NCBI GenBank assembly: GCA_002163975.1
Contig: CP019636.1
Coordinates: forward strand, 7,629,501 to 7,693,500
Length of the DNA stretch: 64,000 bases
Reading direction: 5' to 3'
Origin: Nostocales cyanobacterium HT-58-2
GTDB taxonomy: Bacteria; Cyanobacteriota; Cyanobacteriia; Cyanobacteriales; Nostocaceae
This document shows, piece by piece, positions 35,273 through 43,848 of this stretch. How positions within the stretch are numbered: the stretch's first letter is position 1; every line of letters begins with the position of its first letter. The position numbers and the translations under genes were made by a program. The notes under the pieces were generated by a model. It was not told the DNA's origin. It did no database searches and worked only from the letters and a program-made list of their open reading frames with translations.

Positions 35273-35659
35273 AATAAAAACAGATCAGAAAAAGTGATCG
35301 GGTATGTTGAACCGACCACTTTACGATCAATGCTGGAATTTGGAAAAAAATTCAGCTTGACCATGACAACTATTGATCAACTTAAACATTTTCGACTTCA
35401 TAGACTTGTCACTTAATAAAGTCCAAAATAGTTCAAAATGTTATACAGCATAGGTTTGAGCGACTTCGTTATCGAGTATGCAAGACGGTTACAGGTGTTG
35501 GTGGCCAGCCTTTGGGGCTGGGCGACGGCTGGATATTTTATTACTGGTAAGTGCCTTACCGGACTTGTGGTTCAATTACCTGAAAATCGCTGTAATTTCC
35601 CTACACCCGACACTCCTTGCGTCAGTAAATCAGGGATTTACGCTTATCGTAGTACCATT
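35273..35659. other. intergenic, no gene recognised
   Basis: About 390 bp between the repeat element and a secreted-protein gene. Two overlapping plus-strand frames of 89-96 codons exist, but both lack a ribosome-binding site and resemble no family I know. Possibly a decayed gene. Confidence 0.4.
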
Positions 35660-36217
35660 TTATTCAGACACAGTAGTTGCACCGACTGCCATTACTGGAG
35701 ACCATTCACTGACGCGGTTGCCATCTAAGACAGCTCGCACTCGATAACCAAGCTGAATCTTATGCATCAACAAGATTAGTTCACGGTTGAGTAATCCTTG
35801 TGATTTTTGGTTTTCATTAGATGCAGCTTGTATACGAAAGCAGCGATCGCTTTGACGTTTCAACTTTGGAGATTTCCCTTCCATAAGCACCGTTTGCAGT
35901 TCGTATTCTTTAGCTTCGGGATATGGTTCCCAGCAAAGTTGCCAGTAAGTTGACCAGCGAATTAACTCTGCTGGTAATTCTTGGACTTCATCTGACAATG
36001 TAGAAACAAGCCCGGTGACTGGAGGTTGTACCGCCTGAGGCTGATTGGAGGTGATATCAGCATTTACGGGGTCTATAAATCCAGGTTGCCCAACCTTCTG
36101 TGCAGCTAAAGATGAACCGTCATCAACACTTAGTATCAGTCCAAATATCAAAGTGAACAGCAGAATCAATCGTAGGCATTGTAATAGCACTACTGGCAAT
36201 CTTTTCAAATTCATCAT
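35660..36217 (-). CDS. secreted protein of unknown function
   Basis: A 185-residue protein with an N-terminal signal peptide or anchor (LPVVLLQCLRLILLFTLIFG). The mature part contains a beta-rich segment (WSTYWQLCWEPYPEAKEYEL, then YRVRAVLDGNRVSEWSPVM) resembling a fibronectin-III-like module, with two Cys (CWEP, CFRI) that could pair outside the cytoplasm. It starts 18 bp after the end of the gamma-CA-like gene on the same strand, so the two are likely co-transcribed. No function can be assigned. Confidence 0.65.
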   Translation of the reverse strand: MMNLKRLPVVLLQCLRLILLFTLIFGLILSVDDGSSLAAQKVGQPGFIDPVNADITSNQPQAVQPPVTGLVSTLSDEVQELPAELIRWSTYWQLCWEPYPEAKEYELQTVLMEGKSPKLKRQSDRCFRIQAASNENQKSQGLLNRELILLMHKIQLGYRVRAVLDGNRVSEWSPVMAVGATTVSE

Positions 36218-36235
36218 TATGCAAAAGTTATTTGC

Positions 36236-37516
36236 TTACCACTCCACAGGTAAAATCAGATTGCCGTTGTCGGCATAGATTGTTCGAGAACGGATCTCCG
36301 TTCTGGGAGCCACTGTAGAGTTGAAGACTGCGCTTCTTTGCCCAACTGCTGATCTTTCGCCGATAACTGAGCGGAATATAACAGAGTTAGGCCCTAGACC
36401 TACGGCATTACCTACGCTAGTCTCAGGGCCATTAGCAACACCATTGACAACCTGCCTACCGCCATGAACTAGAGCGCGAGGCCCATAACCAATACCATTA
36501 CCAAGAGTCAAACTAGTGGTTTCTAATGCGTGAAAGACAACATCGTTTGCCATCCCAGCAATTGCCCCGACATTAAAAGGTTGACCCTCATCAGCACGCA
36601 GCGAAATTCTATTAGCTAGTTTGTTGTTGAGCGTTGCTAAAGAATCTTGGAAAGTAAGATTACCGATAATGCGGTTACGATAGTTCGGATCACGAGTCAC
36701 ACTCCCACCTATCTGCGGCAGACCTCCGGGGTTAAAAGAAGTGACGGGAGCATAATTAATTCCTGTTACGTTTGTCAAGTCTGCCCTAGCTAAGTCTGTG
36801 TAACCTTTGGCAAATGCTTCATTGACTTCAATGATGCCTTGCATTAATGCAACATCGGCTTGTGTCAGGTTTGCCACCTTCCCAAGGGTACCGCTACTAG
36901 CTTCTAGGTTGGTTGTGACGTTTTTACCTGGCAAGACAACTTTACCAGCGGGTAAGGTAACACCAGGACCAACCCGCGAGAGAAAGTTGACTACTGTGTT
37001 TCTTTCTATAGTTGCACCGTCTATTTCACAGTTGAAGGCGAGAAATGTCTCTGGAACAAGGTTGCTGAACTGAGTATTGGTAACTGGGTCAGTAAAAGGC
37101 CCGGTTGAACCTTGAGTACCGATTTTAGCTGCACCTTTGATCGTGGCCATGTGTGCCAAAATCACTCGCGGGCCAATCTCAACTCCCGTTCCCGAAGCTG
37201 TAATTTTCACTTGGTCTTGGACATTAGAATCTTCCGCGATGCTAATGGGGGCATTAGTAGCGTTTAACTCGGCAAATGGAGCGACGTAGACTTTTTCGCC
37301 CAACGTAATATTTGTGGGATTGGTGATTGTCGCAGTTGGGTCAAGGAAACTAGCGGACGCCGACGGTGCTGTACTTGGGCATATAGGTAGGTTTCCCACA
37401 GTTGGATTACACGTTCCTCCAGCGGCTACTGCGGGTTGTATATATATCTGTGTGCTGATGACAAACGCTAGGATAATAGCAGTTAAGGCACTAGAAATTG
37501 TGCGAGGTTTGAACAT
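36236..37516 (-). CDS. secreted tandem left-handed beta-helix protein, gamma-carbonic-anhydrase-like
   Basis: From the ATG at 37516, 426 residues: signal peptide (about 1-32, ending AVAA), then two gamma-CA-like left-handed beta-helix halves separated by about 130 residues. Half A has SNVQDQVKI and VILAHMATIKGAAKIG; half B has ISLRADEGQPF, DVVFHALE and YGPRALVHGG. Compared with the archaeal enzyme Cam, half A keeps only the His117 equivalent (His122 here), while half B keeps the His81 and His122 equivalents (His329 and His351). GAGG lies 12 bases before this ATG; a GTG at 37534 is an alternative. Activity could be carbonic anhydrase, acyltransferase-like or structural. Confidence 0.8.
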   Translation of the reverse strand: MFKPRTISSALTAIILAFVISTQIYIQPAVAAGGTCNPTVGNLPICPSTAPSASASFLDPTATITNPTNITLGEKVYVAPFAELNATNAPISIAEDSNVQDQVKITASGTGVEIGPRVILAHMATIKGAAKIGTQGSTGPFTDPVTNTQFSNLVPETFLAFNCEIDGATIERNTVVNFLSRVGPGVTLPAGKVVLPGKNVTTNLEASSGTLGKVANLTQADVALMQGIIEVNEAFAKGYTDLARADLTNVTGINYAPVTSFNPGGLPQIGGSVTRDPNYRNRIIGNLTFQDSLATLNNKLANRISLRADEGQPFNVGAIAGMANDVVFHALETTSLTLGNGIGYGPRALVHGGRQVVNGVANGPETSVGNAVGLGPNSVIFRSVIGERSAVGQRSAVFNSTVAPRTEIRSRTIYADNGNLILPVEW

Positions 37517-37728
37517 AGAAAGAAAAGTCCTCACAGGTTATGGAATATTTAGCTATGGGATAATCTGCGTTAATGAATGAGAGATATAGCTAGGCGATGG
37601 GTAACGTCCCACCGTAGGTGATCACCTATGCTGGGCGGAACGCGATCGCAGGCGTAGAAATTACCAAAAAATTACAATGCAAAAGCCTCAATTTAGACTC
37701 TTTTTCTGTTTGGATACCAGACAAAGGA

Positions 37729-37956
37729 TTAACCGCCCCAAAAACCTGCCAAGCTGGAGAATATTTGCAGGATTAATGATAATAAAGAACTCAAAAGCGG
37801 AACTGAGATTGTCGTTGTTGCCCCGGCAACTGCATCATTGTAGACAATCTCCCAAGCTTCTGGCCCGCTAGTTGATTGTCCATAGACTTTTGTACTCACG
37901 ACCAGCGTGAAGCCAAGCACAGTTAGACCAGCTAGTATTGTGCGACGTTTAAACAT
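37729..37956 (-). CDS. small secreted hydrophobic protein
   Basis: A 75-residue protein from the ATG at 37956, chosen because AAGGAA precedes it closely; longer upstream frames run through leader hairpins. Residues 1-25 are a signal peptide (MFKRRTILAGLTVLGFTLVV, then STKVYGQ). The mature part (about 48 residues) ends in a hydrophobic amphipathic stretch (ISVPLLSSLLSLILQIFSSL, then AGFWGG). Its start MFKRRTI resembles the MFKPRTI of the next gene downstream, suggesting related export signals. Not recognised; could be a peptide toxin, signalling peptide or small envelope protein. Confidence 0.6.
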   Translation of the reverse strand: MFKRRTILAGLTVLGFTLVVSTKVYGQSTSGPEAWEIVYNDAVAGATTTISVPLLSSLLSLILQIFSSLAGFWGG

Positions 37957-37980
37957 TATTCCTTGATACCTAATAGTTCG

Positions 37981-38048
37981 CCAACTTTCTTTGGCAGGAT
38001 AAACCGAAAAGTTAAAGGAAACAAAGCTTAAACTTTTCGGTTTTTTTG
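37981..38048 (-). promoter_or_regulatory. two-hairpin leader upstream of the small secreted protein gene
   Basis: On the minus strand, a long stem (AACCGAAAAGTTTAA paired with TTAACTTTTCGGTTT across a loop near 38013-38030) is followed by a second stem GCCAA-N6-TTGGC, then the ribosome-binding site. On the plus strand the first stem is followed by seven T, so it could also act as a terminator in that direction. No known riboswitch consensus recognised. Confidence 0.5.
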
Positions 38049-38372
38049 ACCTAATAATTGTCAAAAAACCCTAATTAACACTCTATTGTATCGTTACTTG
38101 CTACTTTATACTAGAGCTTTTGATATTGATAAAAGTTATGGTGGTTATCAAAATGTTGGTAAAAGGATTACCAAAAAATAAAACACTCAATAAATAGTAA
38201 TGATAATCATTGTATATAGTGGAGAAAAAACGAGCGATCACTCAATGAGGTTTTGGAGTACATCCGGCATCGAATGTGTTTGGAGAGAGTATTTGCTAAA
38301 TCTGAACATTATCTGATGATTATCTTGTCACTTTTTGAACATGACATTCATGGATTTTACATTTCGTAGTTT

Positions 38373-38909
38373 ATGAATAATGCCACTGACCTCCAGATAC
38401 TCTTAGCTCAGTCTCCTATTGGCACTGTGTTACCTGCGATCGCTCAAACTAACCTTCCTAACTGGTGGTTAGCAGGTGGTGCAGTCAGAAATACAGTTTG
38501 GAGATCGCTTTTTGGTGATGACTGTCAATTAATGATCAAGGACTTTGATATTGCATTCTTTGATGCCGAGGGAAACCGTTCTCAAGAATTAGCAGCCAAG
38601 ACAAAGCTCACAGAACAATTTCCTGATTACTTATTTGATGTCAAAAACCAAGCCAGTTTTGCTCGTTGGCGTCAAGGTCGCAGAACATACACCAGCACAG
38701 AAGATGGCATCACAGACTGGTTGCACACCGCCACTGCTGTGGGTGTAAGACTAGATGCAAAAGGGCAATGGCAATTTTTTACTCCCTATGGCTTACATGA
38801 CCTGTTTGCTGGAATTATTCGACCCACGCCAGCACATACTCATGACCCGTGCGCAGAACACAAGGCTGTTGAATTTTTACAAAAATGTCCTTGCTTAAAG
38901 CAGGTTTAA
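38373..38909 (+). CDS. nucleotidyltransferase family protein (COG3575-like)
   Basis: A 178-residue protein with the nucleotidyltransferase fold: WWLAGGAVRNTVW (helix-turn after strand), KDFDIAFFD as the two-Asp metal motif, and YTSTEDGITDWLHTATAVGV. This small family is widespread but uncharacterised. No partner gene is adjacent; the second 350-bp repeat element lies 107 bp downstream. Probably monocistronic. Confidence 0.85.
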   Translation: MNNATDLQILLAQSPIGTVLPAIAQTNLPNWWLAGGAVRNTVWRSLFGDDCQLMIKDFDIAFFDAEGNRSQELAAKTKLTEQFPDYLFDVKNQASFARWRQGRRTYTSTEDGITDWLHTATAVGVRLDAKGQWQFFTPYGLHDLFAGIIRPTPAHTHDPCAEHKAVEFLQKCPCLKQV

Positions 38910-39016
38910 ATATTTCTTGTTTTAACACAGTTCGGTGGAGGATTTCAGACAGTAATACGAACGCGACTGTGCTGTATTAGAAGTTTTGCAAGAAATATTG
39001 TTGCATTTGTATCTGC
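38910..39016. other. short spacer before repeat copy 2
   Basis: Contains no gene. Its end differs from the corresponding flank of copy 1, which defines the element border at 39017. Confidence 0.5.
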
Positions 39017-39366
39017 TATTGACACTCACCGCCCTATAAGTGCGGTGATTCTTGGGCTGAACACTGCCTCCACCAAGTCAACTCAGTTTTGGTCTTACAC
39101 GCTCATATCTAGTCCGAAACATACCTCTCAATATGCCCCATTTATGCACTACTCCCCAAGCGTAGATTCGGGTATGCCCTACCCTATTTGATTTTTTTCG
39201 CGTCCTTGGAGTTTAGACTTATTTGTGCGCCATTGACTGTTAGGAATTTTGAGAGCACGGAGTAGGACGTTAAACCTGTTTCCTCATCGTTCTCACGGTC
39301 AGCAACCTATCCACATTGTCTCATAAAAGTCGCCCTAAAAGGGCGAGGTTTTAGACCCAAATTTCT
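39017..39366 (-). mobile_element. 350-bp non-autonomous IS200/IS605-like element, copy 2
   Basis: Same length and orientation as the copy at 34923, with about five substitutions. In the right-end hairpin the substitutions change the pairing register (CACCGC/GCGGTG here, CGCC/GGCG in copy 1), and both versions can still fold. The base run before the left end on the minus strand is TTGATC here and TTTATT in copy 1; TTGAT is a known IS200/IS605 target-type motif. Confidence 0.88.
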
Positions 39367-39639
39367 GATCAATTCAGTTTGCACAGGTTGAAAAAGTCAG
39401 AAAAAGTCAGAATCTGTTCACTGCAAAGGTAAGAAAAAGCATGACTTTTAAACCAATGAAGTGAATATGCTTTGCACATATTATCTTTAGAACATACGAG
39501 TTTGTACATAATAGTGCAAAACATCTACCCTAAGGTAGAAATACGGGTTAAATTTCAAGACTTAATCTACAAATTTAAGTAAAGCCTTTGACTATAGCTC
39601 TTAGTGCTACACATCAAATTCTATAAAGCACTATTTTAG
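39367..39639. other. intergenic, no gene recognised
   Basis: A/T-rich stretch between repeat copy 2 and the ureidoglycolate lyase gene. Short direct repeat AAAAAGTCAG occurs twice near 39391. Nothing else seen. Confidence 0.4.
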
Positions 39640-40140
39640 TTACAAAATTTCAAACTCAAACTCTAAATTGTGGCTGTTCAAAAAATTGTGAGTGAAATGA
39701 TCCACAACATTCGTATTGCTCAATTCCAAATTGTAAAAATTCACAACCTCATGCTCAAAATAGGGTCCGGCGTGCCAAGTTCCGACCTCTAACTTGATAA
39801 AGCAATTTCCTGGAATGCGAAAAGCTGCGATGTCTTCTAGAGAGGGTTGATCAACATTATTCTTAGGAGGACAAACAGCAATTAACCAGTCTTTCCCTTC
39901 TAGTGAACCCAAACACTGAGTGCATTTTACATGGCGAGTAATGGTATGAAATTTCCGCCCTCTATGGTGCAACTGCATAATGTAAAAGCGGGGAATGCCT
40001 TTGTCAAGTACTAATTGAGCATCTTCCGCATCAAAAGATTTGCCGTCAATACTTGGAAAAATCACCTGTCCATATCGACGAAAATTTTCTGGCGTTACCC
40101 ATTGAGCCTGCAATTGTTGTACCGTCTTGGATGTCGTCAT
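39640..40140 (-). CDS. ureidoglycolate lyase family protein (AllA-like)
   Basis: About 166 residues of the cupin-fold ureidoglycolate lyase/hydrolase family, which releases urea or ammonia and glyoxylate from ureidoglycolate in purine breakdown. Motifs are WVTPENFRRYGQVIFP, HHRGRKFHTITRHVKCTQCL, WLIAVCPP and IKLEVGTWHAGPYF. I chose the ATG at 40140; an ATG at 40164 in the same frame is possible, and neither has a strong ribosome-binding site. It is divergent from a BMP-type transporter binding protein, and that pairing suggests ureide or purine salvage. Confidence 0.85.
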   Translation of the reverse strand: MTTSKTVQQLQAQWVTPENFRRYGQVIFPSIDGKSFDAEDAQLVLDKGIPRFYIMQLHHRGRKFHTITRHVKCTQCLGSLEGKDWLIAVCPPKNNVDQPSLEDIAAFRIPGNCFIKLEVGTWHAGPYFEHEVVNFYNLELSNTNVVDHFTHNFLNSHNLEFEFEIL

Positions 40141-40214
40141 ATTGCATTCACTTGCTGCACCCATATTATCTTACAGTAACCAGTAAAAGGATTATTCATT
40201 TCAACATCTACAAT

Positions 40215-41258
40215 ATGGCAGCACACTTTGGTAGGCGTGAATTTCTTTTGTATGGCTCACTCACCTTTGGTACAAGTTTACTGCTGAAGGCTTGCAGTCG
40301 CAACTCAACCCCGACAGGTAATAGTGGAGGGTTTAAGATCGCGATCGCGCTGCCTGGAGTTATAAGTGATCAAGCTTGGAATCAATCTGGTTATGAAGGC
40401 GTACAACTGGCGAAACAAAAGCTGGGTGCAGAAACCACTCATGTAGAACAAGTCGCACAAGCGGATCAAACTGAAGTCCTTTCAGATTTTGCACGTCGCG
40501 GCTATAACCTAGTATTTGCCCACGGGGGACAATTTGATGCTGCCATTCAACAAGTCGCACCCCAGTTTCCCAACACCTTCTTTGTCGGCGTCAATGGTAC
40601 TGTAAACGGTTCCAATATTGCTGCTTTGCGAATTGACCACTTGCAAGCTAGCTATCTGTGTGGAATTATCGGTGCATCAATGACAAAATCTAATAAATTA
40701 GCTTATATTGCAGGACAAGAATTTGAAGCTACTCAACAAGAGTTACGCGGCTTTGAATTAGGAGCAAAATCTGTTAATCCTAAGATTCAAATTAGTTCTA
40801 CATTCACGGGTGATTGGAATGATGTTGCTAAAGCAAAAGAAGCAACTCAAGCAATAATTTCTTCTGGCGCGGATGTCATCTATCAGTGGCTAGATAACGC
40901 TTCTCCTGTTGTTTTAAAAACTGCAAGTGAAAAAGGAGTGTATGCTTTTGGTAACACAAAAGACCAATTAGAAATTGCACCAAAATCAGTTTTAACCAGT
41001 GCGGTGAAGAGGCTAGATTTAGCAATAGCTTATTTAGCAGAACTAGCAAAACAAAATAAAATCAAAGGTCAAATTTATGCAATTGGTTTAGAAAAACCAG
41101 ACATCCTAAATTTAGGAGATTTTGGATCGATGGTTCCTGAAAAAGTTAAACAGAAAGCATTAAGTACAAAACAGGAGATTGTTGCCAAACAAATATCATT
41201 TGAAAAATGTAATGAAAATGGTAGAAATACCCGATGCGTTAAAAAATCTACAGTTTAA
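40215..41258 (+). CDS. BMP family ABC transporter substrate-binding lipoprotein
   Basis: A 347-residue PnrA/BMP-type binding protein. The N-terminus combines a twin-arginine motif (GRREFLLYG) with a lipobox (LLKAC, Cys about residue 26). The body shows FKIAIALPGVISDQAWNQSG, NLVFAHGGQFDAAIQQVAPQ, FVGVNGT and GADVIYQWLDNASP. Family members bind nucleosides or related purine compounds. The matching ATPase follows after 69 bp. The start is inferred from the signal sequence, not from a ribosome-binding site. Confidence 0.9.
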   Translation: MAAHFGRREFLLYGSLTFGTSLLLKACSRNSTPTGNSGGFKIAIALPGVISDQAWNQSGYEGVQLAKQKLGAETTHVEQVAQADQTEVLSDFARRGYNLVFAHGGQFDAAIQQVAPQFPNTFFVGVNGTVNGSNIAALRIDHLQASYLCGIIGASMTKSNKLAYIAGQEFEATQQELRGFELGAKSVNPKIQISSTFTGDWNDVAKAKEATQAIISSGADVIYQWLDNASPVVLKTASEKGVYAFGNTKDQLEIAPKSVLTSAVKRLDLAIAYLAELAKQNKIKGQIYAIGLEKPDILNLGDFGSMVPEKVKQKALSTKQEIVAKQISFEKCNENGRNTRCVKKSTV

Positions 41259-41327
41259 AATAATAACCACTAATAAATATAGTTTTATTTTATTGCTCTG
41301 TGTTCTCAGTGTCTGGTGGTTCAGTAT

Positions 41328-42827
41328 ATGTCATATTTACGCTTAGAAGAAATTACAAAGCGTTTTGGCTCATTTATTGCCAATGATAACATTAGCCTCA
41401 CTATTGACCCAGGAAAAATTCACGCTATTCTAGGCGAAAATGGTGCTGGTAAAACTACTTTAATGAATATTATTAGTGGTCTCTATCAACCTGATAGTGG
41501 TCAAATATTCTTGCAAGAAAAACCAGTTAAAATTAATTTTCCTAGTATAGCTATTAAATTGGGTATTGGCATGATACACCAACACTTCATGCTAGTACCT
41601 CAGTTATCTGTCACAGAAAATATCATCCTGGGAACATTGAAAAACTGGGGTTTAAATCTGCGTCAGAAACAACAAGAAATAGCTGCTTTATCCGAAGCTT
41701 ATGGATTAACAGTTGACCCTACAGCCAAAGTGGAAAATCTACCAGTAGGGGCGCAACAGCGAGTAGAAATTCTCAAAGTTCTCTATCGCAAAGCTAAGTT
41801 GTTAATTCTTGACGAACCAACAGCAGTGCTAACACCTCCGGAAATAGATTTATTGATGGCTATTTTGCGACAGTTAGCAGCAGATGGACACACTATTATT
41901 TTTATTAGCCACAAGTTGGATGAAGTGATGAATCTGTGTGACACAGTCACTGTATTAAGACGGGGAAAGGTAGTAGCAAATACAACGACTAAAGAAGCGA
42001 CGCCTCAGCAGTTAGCTGCATTGATGGTAGGACGAGAAGTCGCTTTACAGTTGGATAAAACATCTGCTTCACCAGGCAAGGTGGTGTTATCAGCACAGAA
42101 TTTACAAATAGAGGATGACAGAGGTGTTCTCACTGTTCGTAATGTCTCTTTTGAACTACGAACTGGGGAAATTTTAGGAATTGCGGGTGTCGATGGAAAT
42201 GGACAACGCGAATTAGCAGATGCAATTACAGGTTTGCGCACAGTGAAACAGGGAAAAATTGAATTGAATCCCTCTGTGCAAGCGGGGAAGGGTAGCGTAG
42301 TCGGTTTAGGATATATCCCGGAAGATAGGCAAAAAATGGGTTTAGTGTTGCAATTTAATATTGCTCAAAATCTGATTTTGAAAGCTTTTAAAAATTTGCC
42401 GTTTTGTCGTCGCTTTTTGTTACAACCAGAAGCAATAAGGAATAACGCTTACTCTGCAACGCAAGAGTTTGATATCCGGGCGACAACTGAAGATGTCAAA
42501 GTCAGTCAGTTATCAGGAGGAAATCAACAAAAGGTAGTGCTGGCGCGGGAACTAGCACGAAACCCAATGTTAGTGGTGGCGATGCAACCAACGCGGGGGT
42601 TGGATGTGGGGGCGACGGAAGCAGTACAGCGACGTTTGTTAGCCCAACGCGATCGCGGTGCAGCTATCCTCTACATTTCCACCGAATTGGAGGAAGTGAT
42701 GGCAATGAGCGATCGCATTGCGGTGATGTATCGAGGTGAGTTTGTGAGTGTTTTGGATGCAAGGACAGCGACGGTGGAACAAATTGGGTTTTTAATGGGT
42801 GGAGGGAGAAAAGCATCGAGCACATAG
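41328..42827 (+). CDS. ABC transporter ATPase with two nucleotide-binding domains (nucleoside/sugar type)
   Basis: A 499-residue tandem ATPase. NBD1 has LGENGAGKTTLMNIISGLY, an unusual VGAQQRVEILK signature and LLILDEPTAVLTPPE; NBD2 has GVDGNGQRELADAI (degenerate Walker A), QLSGGNQQKVVLAREL and an unusual MQPTRGLDVGA in place of Walker B. This form goes with BMP-type binding proteins and two permeases. No permease genes follow; the next gene is an HPP protein 365 bp away. A GTG at 41316 is an alternative start. Confidence 0.9.
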   Translation: MSYLRLEEITKRFGSFIANDNISLTIDPGKIHAILGENGAGKTTLMNIISGLYQPDSGQIFLQEKPVKINFPSIAIKLGIGMIHQHFMLVPQLSVTENIILGTLKNWGLNLRQKQQEIAALSEAYGLTVDPTAKVENLPVGAQQRVEILKVLYRKAKLLILDEPTAVLTPPEIDLLMAILRQLAADGHTIIFISHKLDEVMNLCDTVTVLRRGKVVANTTTKEATPQQLAALMVGREVALQLDKTSASPGKVVLSAQNLQIEDDRGVLTVRNVSFELRTGEILGIAGVDGNGQRELADAITGLRTVKQGKIELNPSVQAGKGSVVGLGYIPEDRQKMGLVLQFNIAQNLILKAFKNLPFCRRFLLQPEAIRNNAYSATQEFDIRATTEDVKVSQLSGGNQQKVVLARELARNPMLVVAMQPTRGLDVGATEAVQRRLLAQRDRGAAILYISTELEEVMAMSDRIAVMYRGEFVSVLDARTATVEQIGFLMGGGRKASST

Positions 42828-43192
42828 ACGAAGTGAGCGAAGTTCCGAATTTATTTTATGTATAATTTATACTTATAAGCAATATTACTTATTTATATAT
42901 TTTTGAAGTTCTATTTGCAGACTCTAAAGGATATTCTAAAAACTATATGTCATAGATTCATGACATATTTGAAGTTGCTAATATTTTTTCAATTTGGATT
43001 GATGATTCTATGCAAATCTTGTGTTCATAAAACGCTGATTTGTAGGCTTTAACAAACTTGAGGTATTTCCTTGTTCACTGAGCTTGTCCTTGCTTCCCTT
43101 GTTCATTCGTAAATGTGAGGGTTGGCTAGGGCAGGATTGTGCAGGCAAGTATCCCGACTTGGTGCCTGTTAGTATTGTTGCGATGGAGAATT
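42828..43192. other. A/T-rich intergenic after the ABC ATPase
   Basis: No permease gene or remnant is recognisable here. Short inverted TTATA/TATAA sequences occur near 42857-42900. Confidence 0.5.
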
Positions 43193-43786
43193 ATGAAAAG
43201 CTATTTACCCAAAGGGCGAATTAATGACACCTATCTATCCAGGTTGAATTACAAAAACTTTCAGTTGAAGTTGAATACTTACTGGCTTAAAATACGCGGA
43301 ACTAGGCGTTCAGTGACTCTAGAAAAACCTCATCATAGACATATCTTTTGGAGTTGGCTCGGTAGTTTCCTGGGTATATCAGCAACGGCTTACCTCTCAG
43401 TGAAAACTAATTCTCCTCTGCTGATGGCTCCCTTTGGTGCCACCAGCGTATTAATCTTTGGTGTACCTGACAGTCCCTTGGCTCAACCCCGTAATGTGAT
43501 TGGCGGTAATTTCGTGGCTGCTCTGGTCAGCCTGACTATTCTGCATCTTTTTGGTTCAGAGCCTTGGACTATGGGCATGGCTGTCGCTACTGCCATTGGG
43601 ATGATGCAACTGACCGGAACTCTACATCCTCCTTCGGGAGCAGTTGCATTAGTTGTGATGATGACGAAAGCACCTTGGCAATTTCTGCTAACCCCTGCAC
43701 TTGAAGGTTCTCTGATTCTGGTACTTTGCGCTGTGGTTTTCAATAATCTTGCTCAAGAGAGAGCTTATCCCAGGTACTGGCTGTAA
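43193..43786 (+). CDS. HPP family membrane protein
   Basis: A 197-residue protein from the ATG at 43193 (GGAG 5 bases upstream). A basic N-terminal 50 residues is followed by four hydrophobic helices. The signature LMAPFGATSVLIFG, LAQPRNVIGGN, and GTLHPPSGAVAL with the HPP triplet identify the family. Plant and cyanobacterial HPP proteins have been linked to nitrite transport; whether that applies here is inference. Monocistronic by position. Confidence 0.88.
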   Translation: MKSYLPKGRINDTYLSRLNYKNFQLKLNTYWLKIRGTRRSVTLEKPHHRHIFWSWLGSFLGISATAYLSVKTNSPLLMAPFGATSVLIFGVPDSPLAQPRNVIGGNFVAALVSLTILHLFGSEPWTMGMAVATAIGMMQLTGTLHPPSGAVALVVMMTKAPWQFLLTPALEGSLILVLCAVVFNNLAQERAYPRYWL

Positions 43787-43848
43787 GCTTATTCACGGAA
43801 CGACTAACGCCAATACTGCTGGTGTATATTGAAGTCATAACGACATCA

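Noticed and set aside
35438..35747. Two overlapping plus-strand frames of 89-96 codons
   Set aside because: No start signal, no recognised family, and they run into the antisense of the secreted-protein gene.
37981..38048. Glutamine (glnA or downstream-peptide) riboswitch
   Set aside because: Hairpins precede a small peptide gene as in that class, but the conserved core bases are not seen.
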